A stretch of DNA of 64,000 nucleotides, taken from Mesostigma viride. Lineage: Eukaryota > Streptophyta > Mesostigmatophyceae > Mesostigmatales > Mesostigmataceae. Positions 33,473 through 44,356 of this stretch are shown here, piece after piece. The stretch lies in contig RPFO01001778.1 in the NCBI GenBank assembly GCA_009746045.1, positions 1 through 64,000 of the forward strand, read 5' to 3'. The position numbers were made by a program, and so were the translations under genes. Positions within the stretch are counted from its first letter, which is position 1; the number at the start of each line of letters is the position of its first letter. The notes below the pieces were generated by a model. The model had not been told where the DNA came from. It saw nothing but the letters and a program-made list of their open reading frames with translations, and did no database searches.

Positions 33473-35122
33473 CTACTCATCAAAACGGCTCCTCCGTTTG
33501 GGGGGAGGCGGCTTGCCCACAGGGGCTGGCGTGTGCGCCTTGACAATCTTCTTCCACCGCGTCTTGTCCTGCATGGCAGTCCAAAGACAGGAGAGAGAGT
33601 GGATGCGGTACTCAAACTGGGCTGGGACCACTAGGTCGTCCAGCAACATCTGGGTATAGGTCATGGCATGTTTCCCTACCCTTTTAGGAATGTTCTTGGG
33701 GCCAGGCCAGGTCAAAATGTGCCGCCCCGGTTGGCCGAGCCGCTGGGGACCGGCCAGACCAAGGGCGGTGTCGACCTGGCTGGTGCGAGCAAGATGTCCT
33801 ACAAATGCTATCCTACGCTGTCTAATCTCGTCCGAAATACGCGGCATACCGTGATACAAAGACTCTAATGACCTACGCTGAGAAAACCCTACATTCAGGA
33901 CCTGTCGGAGCATCCGGGTTACCGTGCTGTCTAGCTTGGCTGCCAGTGTTGCCGTGAGTGTCCATGCCTCGGCGCCATACGTGAGCACCGTGAGGACGAG
34001 GACCTTGAAGAGCATGCGCTTGCGGTGCTCGTCCAGGCCCTTGGAGCGCCAGTAGGTGTTGAGCGAACGGAGCTTGGCCCAGGAAAGGCCGATGCGGGTG
34101 TCCACATCGTCGGCAGTGTCCGGAAGCCAACTCCCCAACAGCTTGAAGCGGTCGCGGAGTGGGACCTCCGTCCCGTCTAGCAGGCGCGGCAGCGGTGGGC
34201 GACTGGAGGCCCCAATCACCATCGCCTCAGTTTTGACACTAATCTCCAACCCCACCGCCCTCGCCTCCAGGCCCAGACAGTCCAGCCAGGTCTGAATGTG
34301 CTCGGGGCGCGCGATGAGGGTGGTGTCGTCCGCATAAATCAGGTCAGCCAGGCGGTAACCCGTGCTAACCCCGCCGTGCCCACGCTCGTTAAGGATGTCC
34401 AAGCCTGGCTCGAACCCCTTAAGAGCAGTAAAGCGCGCACGTGCCTGGCGCATGACGTGGTCCACGACAATAATGAACAGGTATGGAGACAGGACACAAC
34501 CTTGCCACACCCCGTGGTGAAGGGGGAATGGTGGGGTGGTGCCTTCCGCAGTCCGCACTACTGCCTGTGAGCCCTCATACAGTCGGCGAATGGCAGCAAT
34601 AAACGCTGGTGGCACGCGGTCCAGAGCTAGGATGGCCCAAAGAGCCTCCCAGAGGACCGTGTCAAAGGCCTTGATATAGTCAACAAAAATGAAGACCAGC
34701 GGCAAACTGTCAGGGGGAAGGCGACGCACCTCCTCCATCAACCGGCGCGCGACAAACACAGCCATGACAGTGTTACGACCACTACGGAAACCCATCTGAG
34801 ACTCACCCAGGTGTGGGTCCAGCGCGGCGCGGAGCCTGTGCAGCATCATGCGCATGAAGACCTTCAGCGCGGCGCTCTGGAGGCAGACACCCCGGTAGTT
34901 ACCGGGGTCAGCAGCAGAGCCCTTCTTGTACAGCATGACGCGGATGGCCGTCTGCCACTCAGCAGGCGGAGGCTCGTCAGAGAGCAGGACACGGTTGCAG
35001 AACGCCAGCAGAAGATCCCTAACCGCCAGATCAGGGGTCTTCAGCAGCTCAGCAGAAAGGTGGTCGGCACCGACCGCCGCATCGTACCGCAGGCGAGCAA
35101 GGGCGCCGTCCAATTCCTCCAA
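33473..35122 (-). CDS. LINE reverse transcriptase (C-terminal half of ORF2)
   Basis: Copies LINE RNA into DNA at the nicked target. 549 codons. RT blocks in order: DPGNYRGVCLQSAALKVF (fingers), VFIFVDYIKAFDTVLWEA with the first catalytic Asp, HHGVWQGCVLSPYLFIIVVD, LADLIYADDTTLI with the catalytic YADD, then thumb and a C-terminal region with LTYGAEAWTLTATLAAKLD and QRRIAFVGHLARTSQ. The C-terminus is basic (KPPPPKRRSRFDE). The frame is intact, but it is separated from the endonuclease frame by frameshifts between about 35,140 and 35,280. EEP-endonuclease clade by its partner. Confidence 0.9.
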   Translation of the reverse strand: MEELDGALARLRYDAAVGADHLSAELLKTPDLAVRDLLLAFCNRVLLSDEPPPAEWQTAIRVMLYKKGSAADPGNYRGVCLQSAALKVFMRMMLHRLRAALDPHLGESQMGFRSGRNTVMAVFVARRLMEEVRRLPPDSLPLVFIFVDYIKAFDTVLWEALWAILALDRVPPAFIAAIRRLYEGSQAVVRTAEGTTPPFPLHHGVWQGCVLSPYLFIIVVDHVMRQARARFTALKGFEPGLDILNERGHGGVSTGYRLADLIYADDTTLIARPEHIQTWLDCLGLEARAVGLEISVKTEAMVIGASSRPPLPRLLDGTEVPLRDRFKLLGSWLPDTADDVDTRIGLSWAKLRSLNTYWRSKGLDEHRKRMLFKVLVLTVLTYGAEAWTLTATLAAKLDSTVTRMLRQVLNVGFSQRRSLESLYHGMPRISDEIRQRRIAFVGHLARTSQVDTALGLAGPQRLGQPGRHILTWPGPKNIPKRVGKHAMTYTQMLLDDLVVPAQFEYRIHSLSCLWTAMQDKTRWKKIVKAHTPAPVGKPPPPKRRSRFDE

Positions 35123-36828
35123 AGTGAAGGGGTGGACGACGCGTCAGTGTGGCAAGGCAGCCCTCCTTCAAGGCGGGGACTTGGTAGTCCGCGGCCGAGG
35201 AGGGGGCGCTGGCGGCGGCGGGGGTCCGGCGACCCCGAGGCGGGCGGCCGTCTCGGGGTGAAGCGGCGGGGGGGGGCGCGAGCCCCACCGGTCAAGGAAA
35301 CATTGTGGGCCAACCAGCGGTCAAGGCTTACCGGCGCCGTGCCGTCCCCCGTGTGCTCCACCGGGGTGCGCTGCCGCCGGCCGCCGAGCCGGTCGAGGTG
35401 GTACCACATGTCCTTGCCCTGGTTGCGAGCCTGGCAGGCCTTGGCATCCGCGATGCACTGGGCCGCCTCCGCGTCCTGAGCGTGCTCGTAGGCCTCCACA
35501 AGGGCGGCCTTGAGCAATGGTTTCTGCAGCGGGTCCCGGTTACGCTTGAGGCGGTGCCGGGCGGCCAAGACCTTGGGGTCCTGGCGGTAGAGCGGGCCGG
35601 GGCGGCGGCGGGGCATGACCGGCAGGTGCCGGGCCGCCAGCAACGGGGCACGGGCCGCAAAGCCCGCAAAAATGGCTGCGTTGGGGGCCCTTGTCCAGCT
35701 CGTCGACGTCCGCCCGGGCGTCCAGGCCGACAGGTACTTCCGTCGGCACCAGTTCCGCTCGTGCTCGGCGTCCGTCCAGTCCTCAGGATCTCCCTTGACC
35801 GGACGTAGAGCAGACCAGTCAGGGCGGACCACTGGGGCGCGGCGCGCGGGGACGTGGAACCGGAGCCGAAGGGTCGCGCGCACCAACCGGTGGTCAGAGC
35901 ACACCGTGGGCGTGTCAAACACTCGGGTGTCCAGAACCGAGGTACACCTGGGCTGCCGTACCACCACGTAGTCCAGACAGGCCTGACGGCCGTTAGGGCC
36001 ACGAAAAGTGACCAAGTCCTGGGAGGGACGTTGGAAGTGGCAGTTGACAGCAACCATCCCGCTATCCCGCAAAAAGGCAGAAAACAGGGGAGTGTTGTCA
36101 TTAGCAGCAGTGTCAGCAGGCGCAAAGCGACTGCCAGCAGTACCCACGGGGAGCGTGGCATTGGCGTCTAGCAGCATAACCAAAAAGTGGCGGGCCGGGG
36201 TGGCCCCCTCAAGGCTATGCAAGTCCTCGAAGAACTTCTGGCGTTCCAACGCAGGTAGACCACTATGGGGTGCGTAGCCCACCCCCACCGTGAGGTGGTG
36301 TTTAGACCGCCCCTCGACGGAGGTGAAGTGTGCTACCATAAGGCGTGGCGTTAGAAACTTAAGCGTGCTGAGGCTAGCAACTGCCAGCGGCGAACACAAA
36401 AGACCAACACCACCTTGGCCAGACGTACCGCTGCCAGCGAAGAAAAACCGCCAGCCACCCGCCAAGCGATCAGTGCTCACCATGCCAAGTGGCACCGTGC
36501 GGCGGTGTTCCTGGACGCCTAATATAGACACACGATGCTCAATGCAAAATGCGACTAGCTCCTCTACCCGGCAGCTATGGTCGTCATCTAGCAATGTGCG
36601 GGTGTTAAAAGTGGCAAGGGCCAAGGATGCCTGCTGGCCCACCAGGGGAGGACGACGATGGATGATGGGGGTGGATGCGGCGGGGGGTGGAGGTGGGGGT
36701 GAAACGGAGGGGGGAAGGGAAGCGGTAGAAATAGTGCTTTTCATCGCATTTATTTTGTCCTGCAAGCGTAGGACGCGAGCCTGCCGCTTGCTCGGGGTAT
36801 TCGGGGTTAATTGGGGCTGATTGCACAA
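35041..36828 (-). CDS. LINE endonuclease (N-terminal half of ORF2), frameshifted before RT
   Basis: Exonuclease-endonuclease-phosphatase fold that would nick target DNA. Visible motifs: ALATFNTRTLLDD (Asn), RVSILGVQEHRR (catalytic Glu), GVGLLCSP, VGVGYAPHSG, HFLVMLLDANATLPVG (D-x-N), ACLDYVVVRQPR and TVCSDHRLVRATLRL (S-D-H). A Pro/Ser-rich N-terminal tail precedes it. The listed 5' limit is not an ATG; an in-frame ATG lies at 36,744. After about residue 520 the frame reads artefactually; the RT frame is regained only with two shifts, one probably in the G-run near 35,270 and one near 35,145. Confidence 0.88.
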   Translation of the reverse strand: MCNQPQLTPNTPSKRQARVLRLQDKINAMKSTISTASLPPSVSPPPPPPAASTPIIHRRPPLVGQQASLALATFNTRTLLDDDHSCRVEELVAFCIEHRVSILGVQEHRRTVPLGMVSTDRLAGGWRFFFAGSGTSGQGGVGLLCSPLAVASLSTLKFLTPRLMVAHFTSVEGRSKHHLTVGVGYAPHSGLPALERQKFFEDLHSLEGATPARHFLVMLLDANATLPVGTAGSRFAPADTAANDNTPLFSAFLRDSGMVAVNCHFQRPSQDLVTFRGPNGRQACLDYVVVRQPRCTSVLDTRVFDTPTVCSDHRLVRATLRLRFHVPARRAPVVRPDWSALRPVKGDPEDWTDAEHERNWCRRKYLSAWTPGRTSTSWTRAPNAAIFAGFAARAPLLAARHLPVMPRRRPGPLYRQDPKVLAARHRLKRNRDPLQKPLLKAALVEAYEHAQDAEAAQCIADAKACQARNQGKDMWYHLDRLGGRRQRTPVEHTGDGTAPVSLDRWLAHNVSLTGGARAPPRRFTPRRPPASGSPDPRRRQRPLLGRGLPSPRLEGGLPCHTDASSTPSLWRNWTAPLLACGTMRRSVPTTFLLSC

Positions 36829-37023
36829 CGCCGAGGCGTAGGTAATCTAGCAAGCGTTGGGTTTTACGAATCTGACATTTGACAGATGAGGTTGTGGCCC
36901 GAAATACAGGCACCACCATGGCTTTCACCCGACGGTTAGGTCGAGGCATGGTAGTGGAACGGGACTGTTTAGAGGCTGTCCCCGAAGCCTGTTAGCCGCG
37001 AGCCGACGAGGAAGGTTGTCTAC

Positions 37024-37722
37024 CTACTGTCTACCAACAGAGGCAGCACCCTTCTGGCTAGACACCTGACGAGACTCCGCTCCGGGGGTGTTAATCTGAA
37101 CACCTTTAAGCTGCTTCCCACCAAAGAATGCTGCGAAGGAGCCATCCTGAAGCAGACGCAGCTTAATGCGCTTACCCGGGGTCTCGTGCTGCTTGGTCTC
37201 CTGGACGATGGAGCTGTTCCACACCGCGCTCCTCGCCTTCAGTTGAGCCGGCGTGTAGTCCTCGTCGAGGCTGAAGTCACCGCGTTGGAGCAGACGACGT
37301 GCTCCCAGCACGAGGCGTTTGTCATGCATGGAGGCCATGGTGACGACGACCAGGCCCATAGGGCCTGGCATCCGAATGGCACGTTCAATGGCAACACGGT
37401 TCTGGAGCTGCAGCTTCCCCAGAAACGCTGGGCCGCGCAGCTCTTCGGCAAGTGAATGTGCTGTCTCATGTGCCTCGCCTTTCTGGTAGTGCTTGATTAC
37501 CATATTGCGTTGGCGTTGCTGCACTGCATTCTGGGTGACCGCAGCGGTAGCTGCAGACTTGGCCGCCTGTTGAACGATGGTGGTCAGCTGCTTGCCGGTG
37601 ACATCGGCAAACGTGGTAGTTTTGGCAGGGGCTGCCATGGCCTTCTTCAGCTCCAGCATCGTCTCCTTCAGGACCGTAATGTCGCCCTGCACATCATCAG
37701 TTCCAAAAAGCCATTTTTCCAC
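37024..37722 (-). CDS. LINE ORF1-like nucleic-acid-binding protein
   Basis: 232 codons. A short coiled coil (VLKETMLELKKAMAA) precedes an RRM-like core (RNMVIKHYQKGEAHETAHSL, then VVVTMASMHDKRLVLGARRL) and a C-terminal domain with FSLDEDYTPAQLKARSAVWN and GSFAAFFGGKQLKGV. This is the layout of L1-type ORF1 proteins (transposase_22-like), which coat LINE RNA. The first codon in the frame is GTG and the frame is open further upstream, so the N-terminus is unresolved; TTTTCAG just upstream could be an acceptor. It lies 5' of the endonuclease in the same element. Confidence 0.75.
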   Translation of the reverse strand: MEKWLFGTDDVQGDITVLKETMLELKKAMAAPAKTTTFADVTGKQLTTIVQQAAKSAATAAVTQNAVQQRQRNMVIKHYQKGEAHETAHSLAEELRGPAFLGKLQLQNRVAIERAIRMPGPMGLVVVTMASMHDKRLVLGARRLLQRGDFSLDEDYTPAQLKARSAVWNSSIVQETKQHETPGKRIKLRLLQDGSFAAFFGGKQLKGVQINTPGAESRQVSSQKGAASVGRQ

Positions 37723-37740
37723 CCTGAAAATTATTCTAGG

Positions 37741-37859
37741 ATAGGCTAATGATTAGTTTGGCCTCAAATTTGGCACCAAGGTGCCTAGTCAGATATCTTA
37801 TGGTGGCATGTGGTCAAATAATTTTTTGGGAGTCGGCAGCATGGTAACATGGTGACATT
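37741..37859. other. Boundary between LINE and satellite
   Basis: Short stretch that may hold the LINE 5' end. No distinct feature. Confidence 0.3.
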
Positions 37860-38445
37860 TGCTAGCATAAAAATACCGAATTTTCAGCACTTTCTGGCAT
37901 GTATGCGTATATAATGACATCAAATGAACTCAGTTGGGCCTGGAACTTTGCACATGTTATAAACACATCCCATGCAGCATGCCCACAAAGTTTCAGGCTG
38001 GTTGGATCACAAAATGGTGACAGATGCTAGCATAAATACCCCCAAAATGCAGTTTTTCAGGGTTTTCCAAGGGTTTCATCACACATTTGCATATATAATG
38101 ACATCAAATGAACTCAGTTGGACCTGGGACTTGGCACATGTTCGAAACACATTTAATGCAGCCTGCCCACAAAGCTTCAGGCTGGTTGGATGACAAACTG
38201 GTGACAAATGCTAGCATAAAACCACAAAAATGCAGTTTTTCATGGTTTTTCAAGGGTTTCATCACACATGTGCATATATAATGACATCAAATGAACTCAG
38301 TTGGACCTGGAACTTGGCACATGTTCGAAACACATCCCATGCAGCCTGCCCACAAAGCTTCAGGCTGGTTGGATGACAAATTGGTGACAGATGCTAGCAT
38401 AAATACCACAGAAAAAGCAGCTTTCTATTGTTCTTCCAAGGGTTT
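37860..38445. repeat. Satellite-like tandem repeat, about 183 bp unit
   Basis: CTAGCATA recurs at 37,862, 38,027, 38,211 and 38,394 (spacings 165, 184, 183), each in blocks sharing GACATCAAATGAACTCAGTT and CACAAAG(T/C)TTCAGGCTGGTT. Between 3 and 4 copies with moderate divergence. Confidence 0.88.
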
Positions 38446-38593
38446 CATGGCAATCATTCCACCTTGGTGTACAGAAGGTTCCAAACAACACATCATTACA
38501 TTATGCATCATATTTACAATGCAGGAAGGCATACTTGGGGGCACATGCCTATAGTACAATGCATTAATAACACAGCTCTAGCCAGCTAGCTAG

Positions 38594-38864
38594 CTATATA
38601 GTGGCTAATGCCACACCCGGGGGCACGTTCTCACGGCCCTGCTGCATCCTTTTCCTTTTCTTCTTCTCTGCATCTGACAGGGGCCTGCCCCCCATCTTCT
38701 CATCCACCAGCCTGGTGAGCACCCTGACGTTGGTGACTTGCGTCAGCTACCCTACCCCCATGGCACGCTTGGCCTTACGCTTGGTGAAGGTGGAGGGGTG
38801 GGTGCGACAGTTGGTCTGGGTTTTCATCACCCCCTTCCTCCAGTGCATGCGTGTGCTCCAACGC
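38594..38864 (-). CDS. Candidate terminal exon beside the second simple-repeat array
   Basis: A strong acceptor (TTCTCTGCTTAG) closes the array side. The frame then reads MHWRKGVMKTQTNCRTHPST, FTKRKAKRAMGVG, a TAG at 38,747-38,749, and continues in the same frame through LTQVTNVRVLTRLVDEKMGG and AEKKKRKRMQQG to a stop at 38,594. The acceptor phase equals that of the exon at 1712-1889, and GVG plus LTQ align between them. The in-frame TAG means a shorter true end, recoding, or a pseudogene. No family recognised. Confidence 0.35.
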
Positions 38865-38875
38865 CTAAGCAGAGA

Positions 38876-39595
<720 letters not shown>

Positions 39596-40525
39596 TTCAT
39601 ACACCCGTTCATTCATGCATGCAGCCGCTCATCATTAACACGCCTCCGTTGGGAAACTCACGGGGTATGACTGAACTATGAAACGGGCGGTAAGAAAGGA
39701 AGAAGGAGCCGCCTCCCCAACATGCCGCCCGGCAAAGGCAGCGATGGGCCGTCCAGGAGGGAAACACTGCGCTTTGCCTTGTACGCCGGGGTGCGCAGGC
39801 GACGTGCGGGCACTGTCGCGTGTAAATTTGCCTGCCCGCCCCAGTCCTTCTCGGAACGCCTCCCCAGAGCATGCCGTCATGGTAAGAGCTCTTTTCGCCC
39901 GTCGCCGGAAGCTTAAACCACAAGAATACGCTGGTTAATGACCAGAAAATGGGGGGTTGTCGACGTTATAAACCAGTAGCTGTGGTTTTTCCCGCACCCC
40001 GAGCACACTCCGGACGGGGCCAGCAAGCCCCGCCCGCAGGATAAACACCGGGCGATGTTGCTGCGCCCAAGGGAAGTCATATAGCTGCAAGAAAAGACGT
40101 AAAAGCGATTAAAAGCACGACATGCAGTGTTGCCCCTGTCAGCGCTCCTATAATTCTCACTTTTTCGCGGAAGGGGCGTAAAAATCGGAAACGCAAAATT
40201 AAGGGAAATCCATCGCTGGGTTTCTTTGAAATGATGTTAGGAACTGGTAGAATGTGTTCATGACAGCCGAGAGCATGTTTTTCCTGTCTGTGTTTTACCT
40301 TGCACACACACGGGTCGGGCCGGTTGGTGTGCAAAACGCCCGCCTGCTGCCCACGTGCCCTCGCTGCAGAAAAAAAAAGAAACTGTTTTTCAGGTTTTTT
40401 AATGTACGATACTTTTCCTTATTATGTAATCAACGTCCGAACAAGCGAAATAACGTCCAAAATGGTTGCGTAATCAGCTCGCAATAAATTTTCGCGTCAC
40501 CATAGCCGTGCACACCGAATTTCAG
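39596..40525. other. No convincing gene; LINE tip relic at 39,644
   Basis: CTCCGTTGGGAA at 39,644-39,655 is a LINE/half-LINE tip with one stem mismatch. A minus frame from 39,923 to 39,609 (104 codons) crosses it and is unsupported. The rest is unassigned. Confidence 0.45.
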
Positions 40526-41125
40526 TCAACATTGCACGCGCGCACCGAATTTCGTCAACTTTCGCGCGGGAATTACCGGGGTGTGCAAGGCGCGGCGCCG
40601 GACTGATGTGTGCACGGTCGTAAAAGACTGTGCGAGGTCCTGCAGCACGGTAGTATCGGGCGTGGGGGCTGGCCTGGCGATGGGCGTCGCCGGCAGCTCG
40701 AAATAAGCAGCTCGAAGTTCAGGGCAGCACGAAATAAGACAGGCAAGACGGCAATCTTTGGGCTCCCAGTTAGGCCACGCATCCGAAGGAGCCACCATAA
40801 CCTGGCCGGTGCGAGGGTGGCGAATCGGGGCGTCGTGTTCGTCGCGGAGCTTCAGCACGTGGAGCACTTCGGCGTCGCTGAAGCCGAGAAAGGCAGCGAT
40901 GTCGTCCAGGCTCAAACGTTTGTCTGTGTAGAATGAGGAAGAAATGGAGTCCGGCAAGGAGGTTTCATCCTCTATCGGAGTTGCTTCCGAAGTCGCTGCC
41001 GAAATCTTGGTGCGCTTGTTAGCGGCTTTCTTGGCGGCGGCATTTTCGCTGGCGATTTTGTTTGCAGCAAGTAGGGCATCGATAGATTCGGGAGCAAGAG
41101 CTGGAGACGATGCGGGGACCTCCAT
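40526..41125 (-). CDS. Hypothetical protein, 199 codons
   Basis: Begins at ATG 41,125 (a GTG lies 18 bases upstream) and ends TGA/TAG-bounded at 40,526. Ala/Lys-rich N-terminal helix (NAAAKKAANKRTK), then a more conserved-looking middle (SLDDIAAFLGFSDAEVLHVL, RHPRTGQVMVAPSDAWPNWE, DCRLACLISCCPELRAAYFE). It resembles no family I know. The middle may bind nucleic acid, but this is speculation. Neighbours are repeats, so it may belong to an unrecognised element. Confidence 0.4.
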   Translation of the reverse strand: MEVPASSPALAPESIDALLAANKIASENAAAKKAANKRTKISAATSEATPIEDETSLPDSISSSFYTDKRLSLDDIAAFLGFSDAEVLHVLKLRDEHDAPIRHPRTGQVMVAPSDAWPNWEPKDCRLACLISCCPELRAAYFELPATPIARPAPTPDTTVLQDLAQSFTTVHTSVRRRALHTPVIPARKLTKFGARVQC

Positions 41126-41619
41126 GGCTACGTTGAATAGCACCTAGACGATGGCAGGGGGCGCAGGCGCACGGCTCACGTGCGTGGTGCCGCCATATCG
41201 TGCAGAAAAATAGCGATATCTGCTGGGCAGGCCGCTGGCGATAACTTTCGAAATCCTGGGCGATGGCTGCCAAAAATTAGATCAGCGTGTTCGTCATAAA
41301 AAAGCGAGTCTGTTCCAATTTACCCGACCAAATTTCATGCCCGGAGTCAAAAGTTATGAGCATTCTCGGCATCCATAGCTCGGCACACCGTAAACCGCTT
41401 GTGGGATGATGCCCACACCATAAACCTGGAATATGCATAAGAAGTGTTGGCTAGGCATGTAGAGCTACCTGCCTCATTGTTGTGCACACACGCAACAGGT
41501 TGCCCGTGTCGAGGTAAGGCAAGGGCACATGACGTGCCCAGCCACCTCCTTGTACATTGTGGTCGAATTGGGCATGGTCAGGAGCCTTTTGGATGGCATA
41601 GGAAGTGTTAGTGTGCCTT
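41126..41619. other. No recognisable gene
   Basis: Spacer upstream of the half-LINE insertion. Nothing supportable is seen. Confidence 0.4.
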
Positions 41620-41781
41620 AATACTCACTAATCTGAGCCACGAGCCACGAGGTAGCCATGGCTGACGGCGGAGCTCATAACTTTCACGTTTGAGCCCCAA
41701 ATTCAGCCGTGAATATCACTATCGCTTCGTCTTTCTAAGACGCACATGCTGATATAATTTTCCGAATCTAAAACGCCATAT

Positions 41782-43132
41782 ATGACGAGCAAACGTCCTT
41801 TGACGCAACGCAGTTTGGCGGATGCGCTCGCCCATGAAAATGCGGCAGCTGCGGCTGCAGCTTCGCCATCAGGTCCGGCAGGCAGCGGTGACACTAGTCG
41901 TGCACTGGTGGCCACCCAGCAACCTCCCGGGCTTAATGCCTCGCCATCGGCATCGCCTGACCCGAAACGCACCCGCCCAGCCGACAAAACAGGATGGTCC
42001 CGCCCCTCGGAACCGCGCTTTCGGCCCCACCCTTTCAAGGTCGATGATCACGACTGGAACAACATGTCTCCGGACGATGCTATGGACTGCATCTTCTTCG
42101 GGGACTACGCCTCGCTTTACGACCTGTGCATCCATCTCTACGACCAAGGTCGCCTCCTCTGCAGCAACGGCAGCCCCTGGCTAGCCCACGGCGCCATGCT
42201 TGGCTGCCCCCGCCCCCAGCTCCAGCACGCCGTCCTCAACTCCCTTCTCCAGCGCTCTGACGGCGAGATCTGGGCTCCATCCATCTCCGCCTCCACCCTC
42301 CGTTCCATCCTCACGGAAGCCTTTCAGCAGCACGTGACCCCCCTTGCTGCTGACGTCGCAGCAATGGGTGGCACGCTGGCTGCTGAACTTCCTCCCATTT
42401 CCACCGCCGCCGCCTCCACCTTCACTGCCATTTCCGCCTCCACTGCCGACATCAAAGCCCAGCTCCTCGACCTCGACCAACGCCTTCAAGCCACCGCCAA
42501 CGCCCTTGAGAGCTTGCATGACACCGCCGGCCTCACCGCCCAGGCGGTGAAGGACATCGCCGCCCAGCCGGCGCCTGCTGGCCCGGCCGGCGATGCTCCC
42601 TCCACCTGGGCGGACTTGCTTAAGCAGCACACCACCTCCACCACCTCCACCATCTCGGCACAACTCAAGCAACAAGCCCTCGACCTTCGCGAGGAAGCCG
42701 ACATCGCCCGGCGCAGCCACAATGTCATCGTCAAGCACTTCGACCAGCCGGCAGGTGAGACCTCCACGAGCCTTCTTGAGGCATTTAAGCGCGACATTCT
42801 TGCCCCCATGCTACTCACTGGTGAGCTGGACATGTCGGCTGTCCGCCTCCCCCGCGCGCGGGGGAAGGCTGGCCCGGCACCCGTGCTCCTCAACTTTAAG
42901 TACATGGCGGACAAGCTGTCGTTCCTTAAATGCCGCAAGAAGCTCTCGAGTCCTGACTCGCTTCACGCTGGACGACGACTTGACCCTGGCCCAGCAACAG
43001 CGGCGACGCGAGCTATGGCCGACCTACCTTCAGCTCCGGCACAGCGCAGGGGGGAAGCCGGTATACTGGAGGGGGGCGGTCATCCACGTTGACCACAAGC
43101 CCTGGCAGCCCCCTCCTGCCACCTCAGACTAG
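41782..43132 (+). CDS. Half-LINE ORF1-like protein, one frameshift
   Basis: ATG at 41,782. Ala/Ser/Pro-rich N-terminus, a conserved-looking block (NMSPDDAMDCIFFGDYASLY), a long coiled-coil region (STADIKAQLLDLDQRLQATA), a second helical part (LKQQALDLREEADIARRSHN), an RRM-like core (NVIVKHFDQPAGETSTSLLE, VRLPRARGKAGPAPVLLNFK) and a C-terminal domain. Near 42,950 the frame must shift to continue RFTLDDDLTLAQQQRRRELW and KPVYWRGAVIHVDHKPW to the stop at 43,130. Order and motifs match L1-type ORF1 proteins. About 450 residues in total if repaired by one base; presumably an RNA-binding trimer. Confidence 0.75.
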
Positions 43133-43557
43133 GGAATTCATACCAGTAGTGTAGATTAGTCAGGCTTAGCCTAGCATGTGGCCCACGCGCATGTGCGCCC
43201 ATAATGGCCCCCATGGATGTTGTCTACAGAATTTAGCCAAGCCCTGCCTATAACGGGACCCCCATGGATGTTGCATTAAGAATTTCGCCATGCTATGCCA
43301 TGCAGAGAGATGCTCTCTGTAGAGAAGCCATGTCCTAGCTCTTGTATAGCCATGATGATCTTCCCCACCTATGACAGGCTCCCCTTCGCTGGGTGTTGCC
43401 TGAAACTCTGGGTGGTGCAGGTGCCCTAGTGCACCTAGAGCAAGTGTTGTTTACATTCCCACCCTTGCAGGAAGTAGCTTAGAATGTATGATAGGCCATA
43501 TGCCCCTTCTCTGGGCTATGTGCTACATATACTCCCAACGGAGTTATGTTACAATTC

Positions 43558-44283
43558 AGTCGGGGTAAAATTGGCTCCAGAGTTCTCAATTCTCGAATTC
43601 TCAGAGGGCGGGGGCCGAGATTAATTAAGAGGTACCTTGAAATTAAATAAGAGGCATGGCTCTATCGAGATATATGTTCGGAGGCGAATTTCTATTGGCG
43701 TGAATTTGTAGTATTGTACGAAAACATGTCAAGGGTGACGGAAAGAAGGACTTATGTTCCAATTCAATTCAATGCACGACGGTATTGGACGGAGTTCCCG
43801 GTCTGGCAAGCGGATTTTGGATCTCACGTTCAGAAAAGGGCTTGGGTACACTGACGCGGCGCGACGTACGTTGTAAAATGGCTCGCAGAAAAGGAACCGT
43901 GGCGACTATTTGGCGCCGCGTCGGTCTTGACGTTGTTTGCTCCGTTGGATGTGCATCTACGGCGTTCGTGGGTTGTTTCGAAACCCGGTCGATGAGATTT
44001 TACGGAGAAGTAGGGTATATAAGTGATCTTTGTTGTTTCCTTGATATAAGTGATCCTTTTTTGACCAAGCGGTGAACTGAATGTAGAAGTCGGAATAAAC
44101 TATACGGTCTGACACGTTATCGTACTATACTACAACTTAACGCCAATAGAAACTCGCCTCCAAAAATATATCTGGATAGAGGCATGCCTCTTATTTAATT
44201 TCAAGGTACCTCTTATTTAATCTCGGGCGGCGCCCTCCGAGAACTTGAGAATTTGAGAACCGGACTCGTGGGAGTCGGGGTAA
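43558..44283. mobile_element. TIR element inside the half-LINE tail
   Basis: Arms at about 43,582-43,720 and 44,119-44,260 are inverted copies sharing AGAGGTACCTTGAAATTAAA and AATTTCTATTGGCG-type blocks. A 16-bp direct repeat AGTCGGGGTAAAATTG lies just outside at both ends (43,558 and 44,274). The interior holds one 96-codon plus-strand frame (43,785-44,075) with no recognised motif. Class unknown: long TIRs with a long direct repeat could be a MITE or a non-autonomous DNA transposon. Confidence 0.65.
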
Positions 44284-44356
44284 AATTGAATTCAATTCAA
44301 TTCAATTCAATTCAATTCAATTCAATTCAATTCAATTCAATTCAATACTCACTAAT

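Larger units (their letters stand above)
33315..37740 (-). mobile_element. LINE family 1, longest copy (ORF1, EN, RT)
   Basis: Sense order on the minus strand: ORF1-like protein (37,722-37,024), endonuclease (36,8xx-35,3xx), reverse transcriptase (35,122-33,473), 3' untranslated region with hairpin tip (complement of 33,349-33,360) and (TTTAA)n tail at 33,317-33,341. I found no convincing target duplication, and the 5' end is uncertain (within 37,722-37,850). Confidence 0.9.
41633..44343 (+). mobile_element. Half-LINE family B, nearly full length, with a nested TIR element in its tail
   Basis: Bounded by a 13-bp direct repeat AATACTCACTAAT at 41,620-41,632 and 44,344-44,356. From the left: 150-base leader, one ORF1-type gene, about 420 bases of 3' untranslated region ending in tip ACTCCCAACGGAGT (43,531-43,544), then an AATTC-type tail that is split by a TIR element (about 43,558-44,283) and resumes as (AATTC)n at 44,284-44,343. 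There is no endonuclease or RT, so it depends on a partner LINE. Confidence 0.8.

Noticed and set aside
35305-36171. Long frames opposite and beside the LINE endonuclease (167, 277 codons)
   Set aside because: GC-rich shadow frames; the endonuclease motifs are in the 35,041-36,828 minus frame.
33300-37850. Target duplication of the longest LINE copy (TTTTGGGA or ATGATTA pairs)
   Set aside because: Matches of only 7-8 bases, less than the 11 bp seen at the other copies, and the 5' end is not defined.
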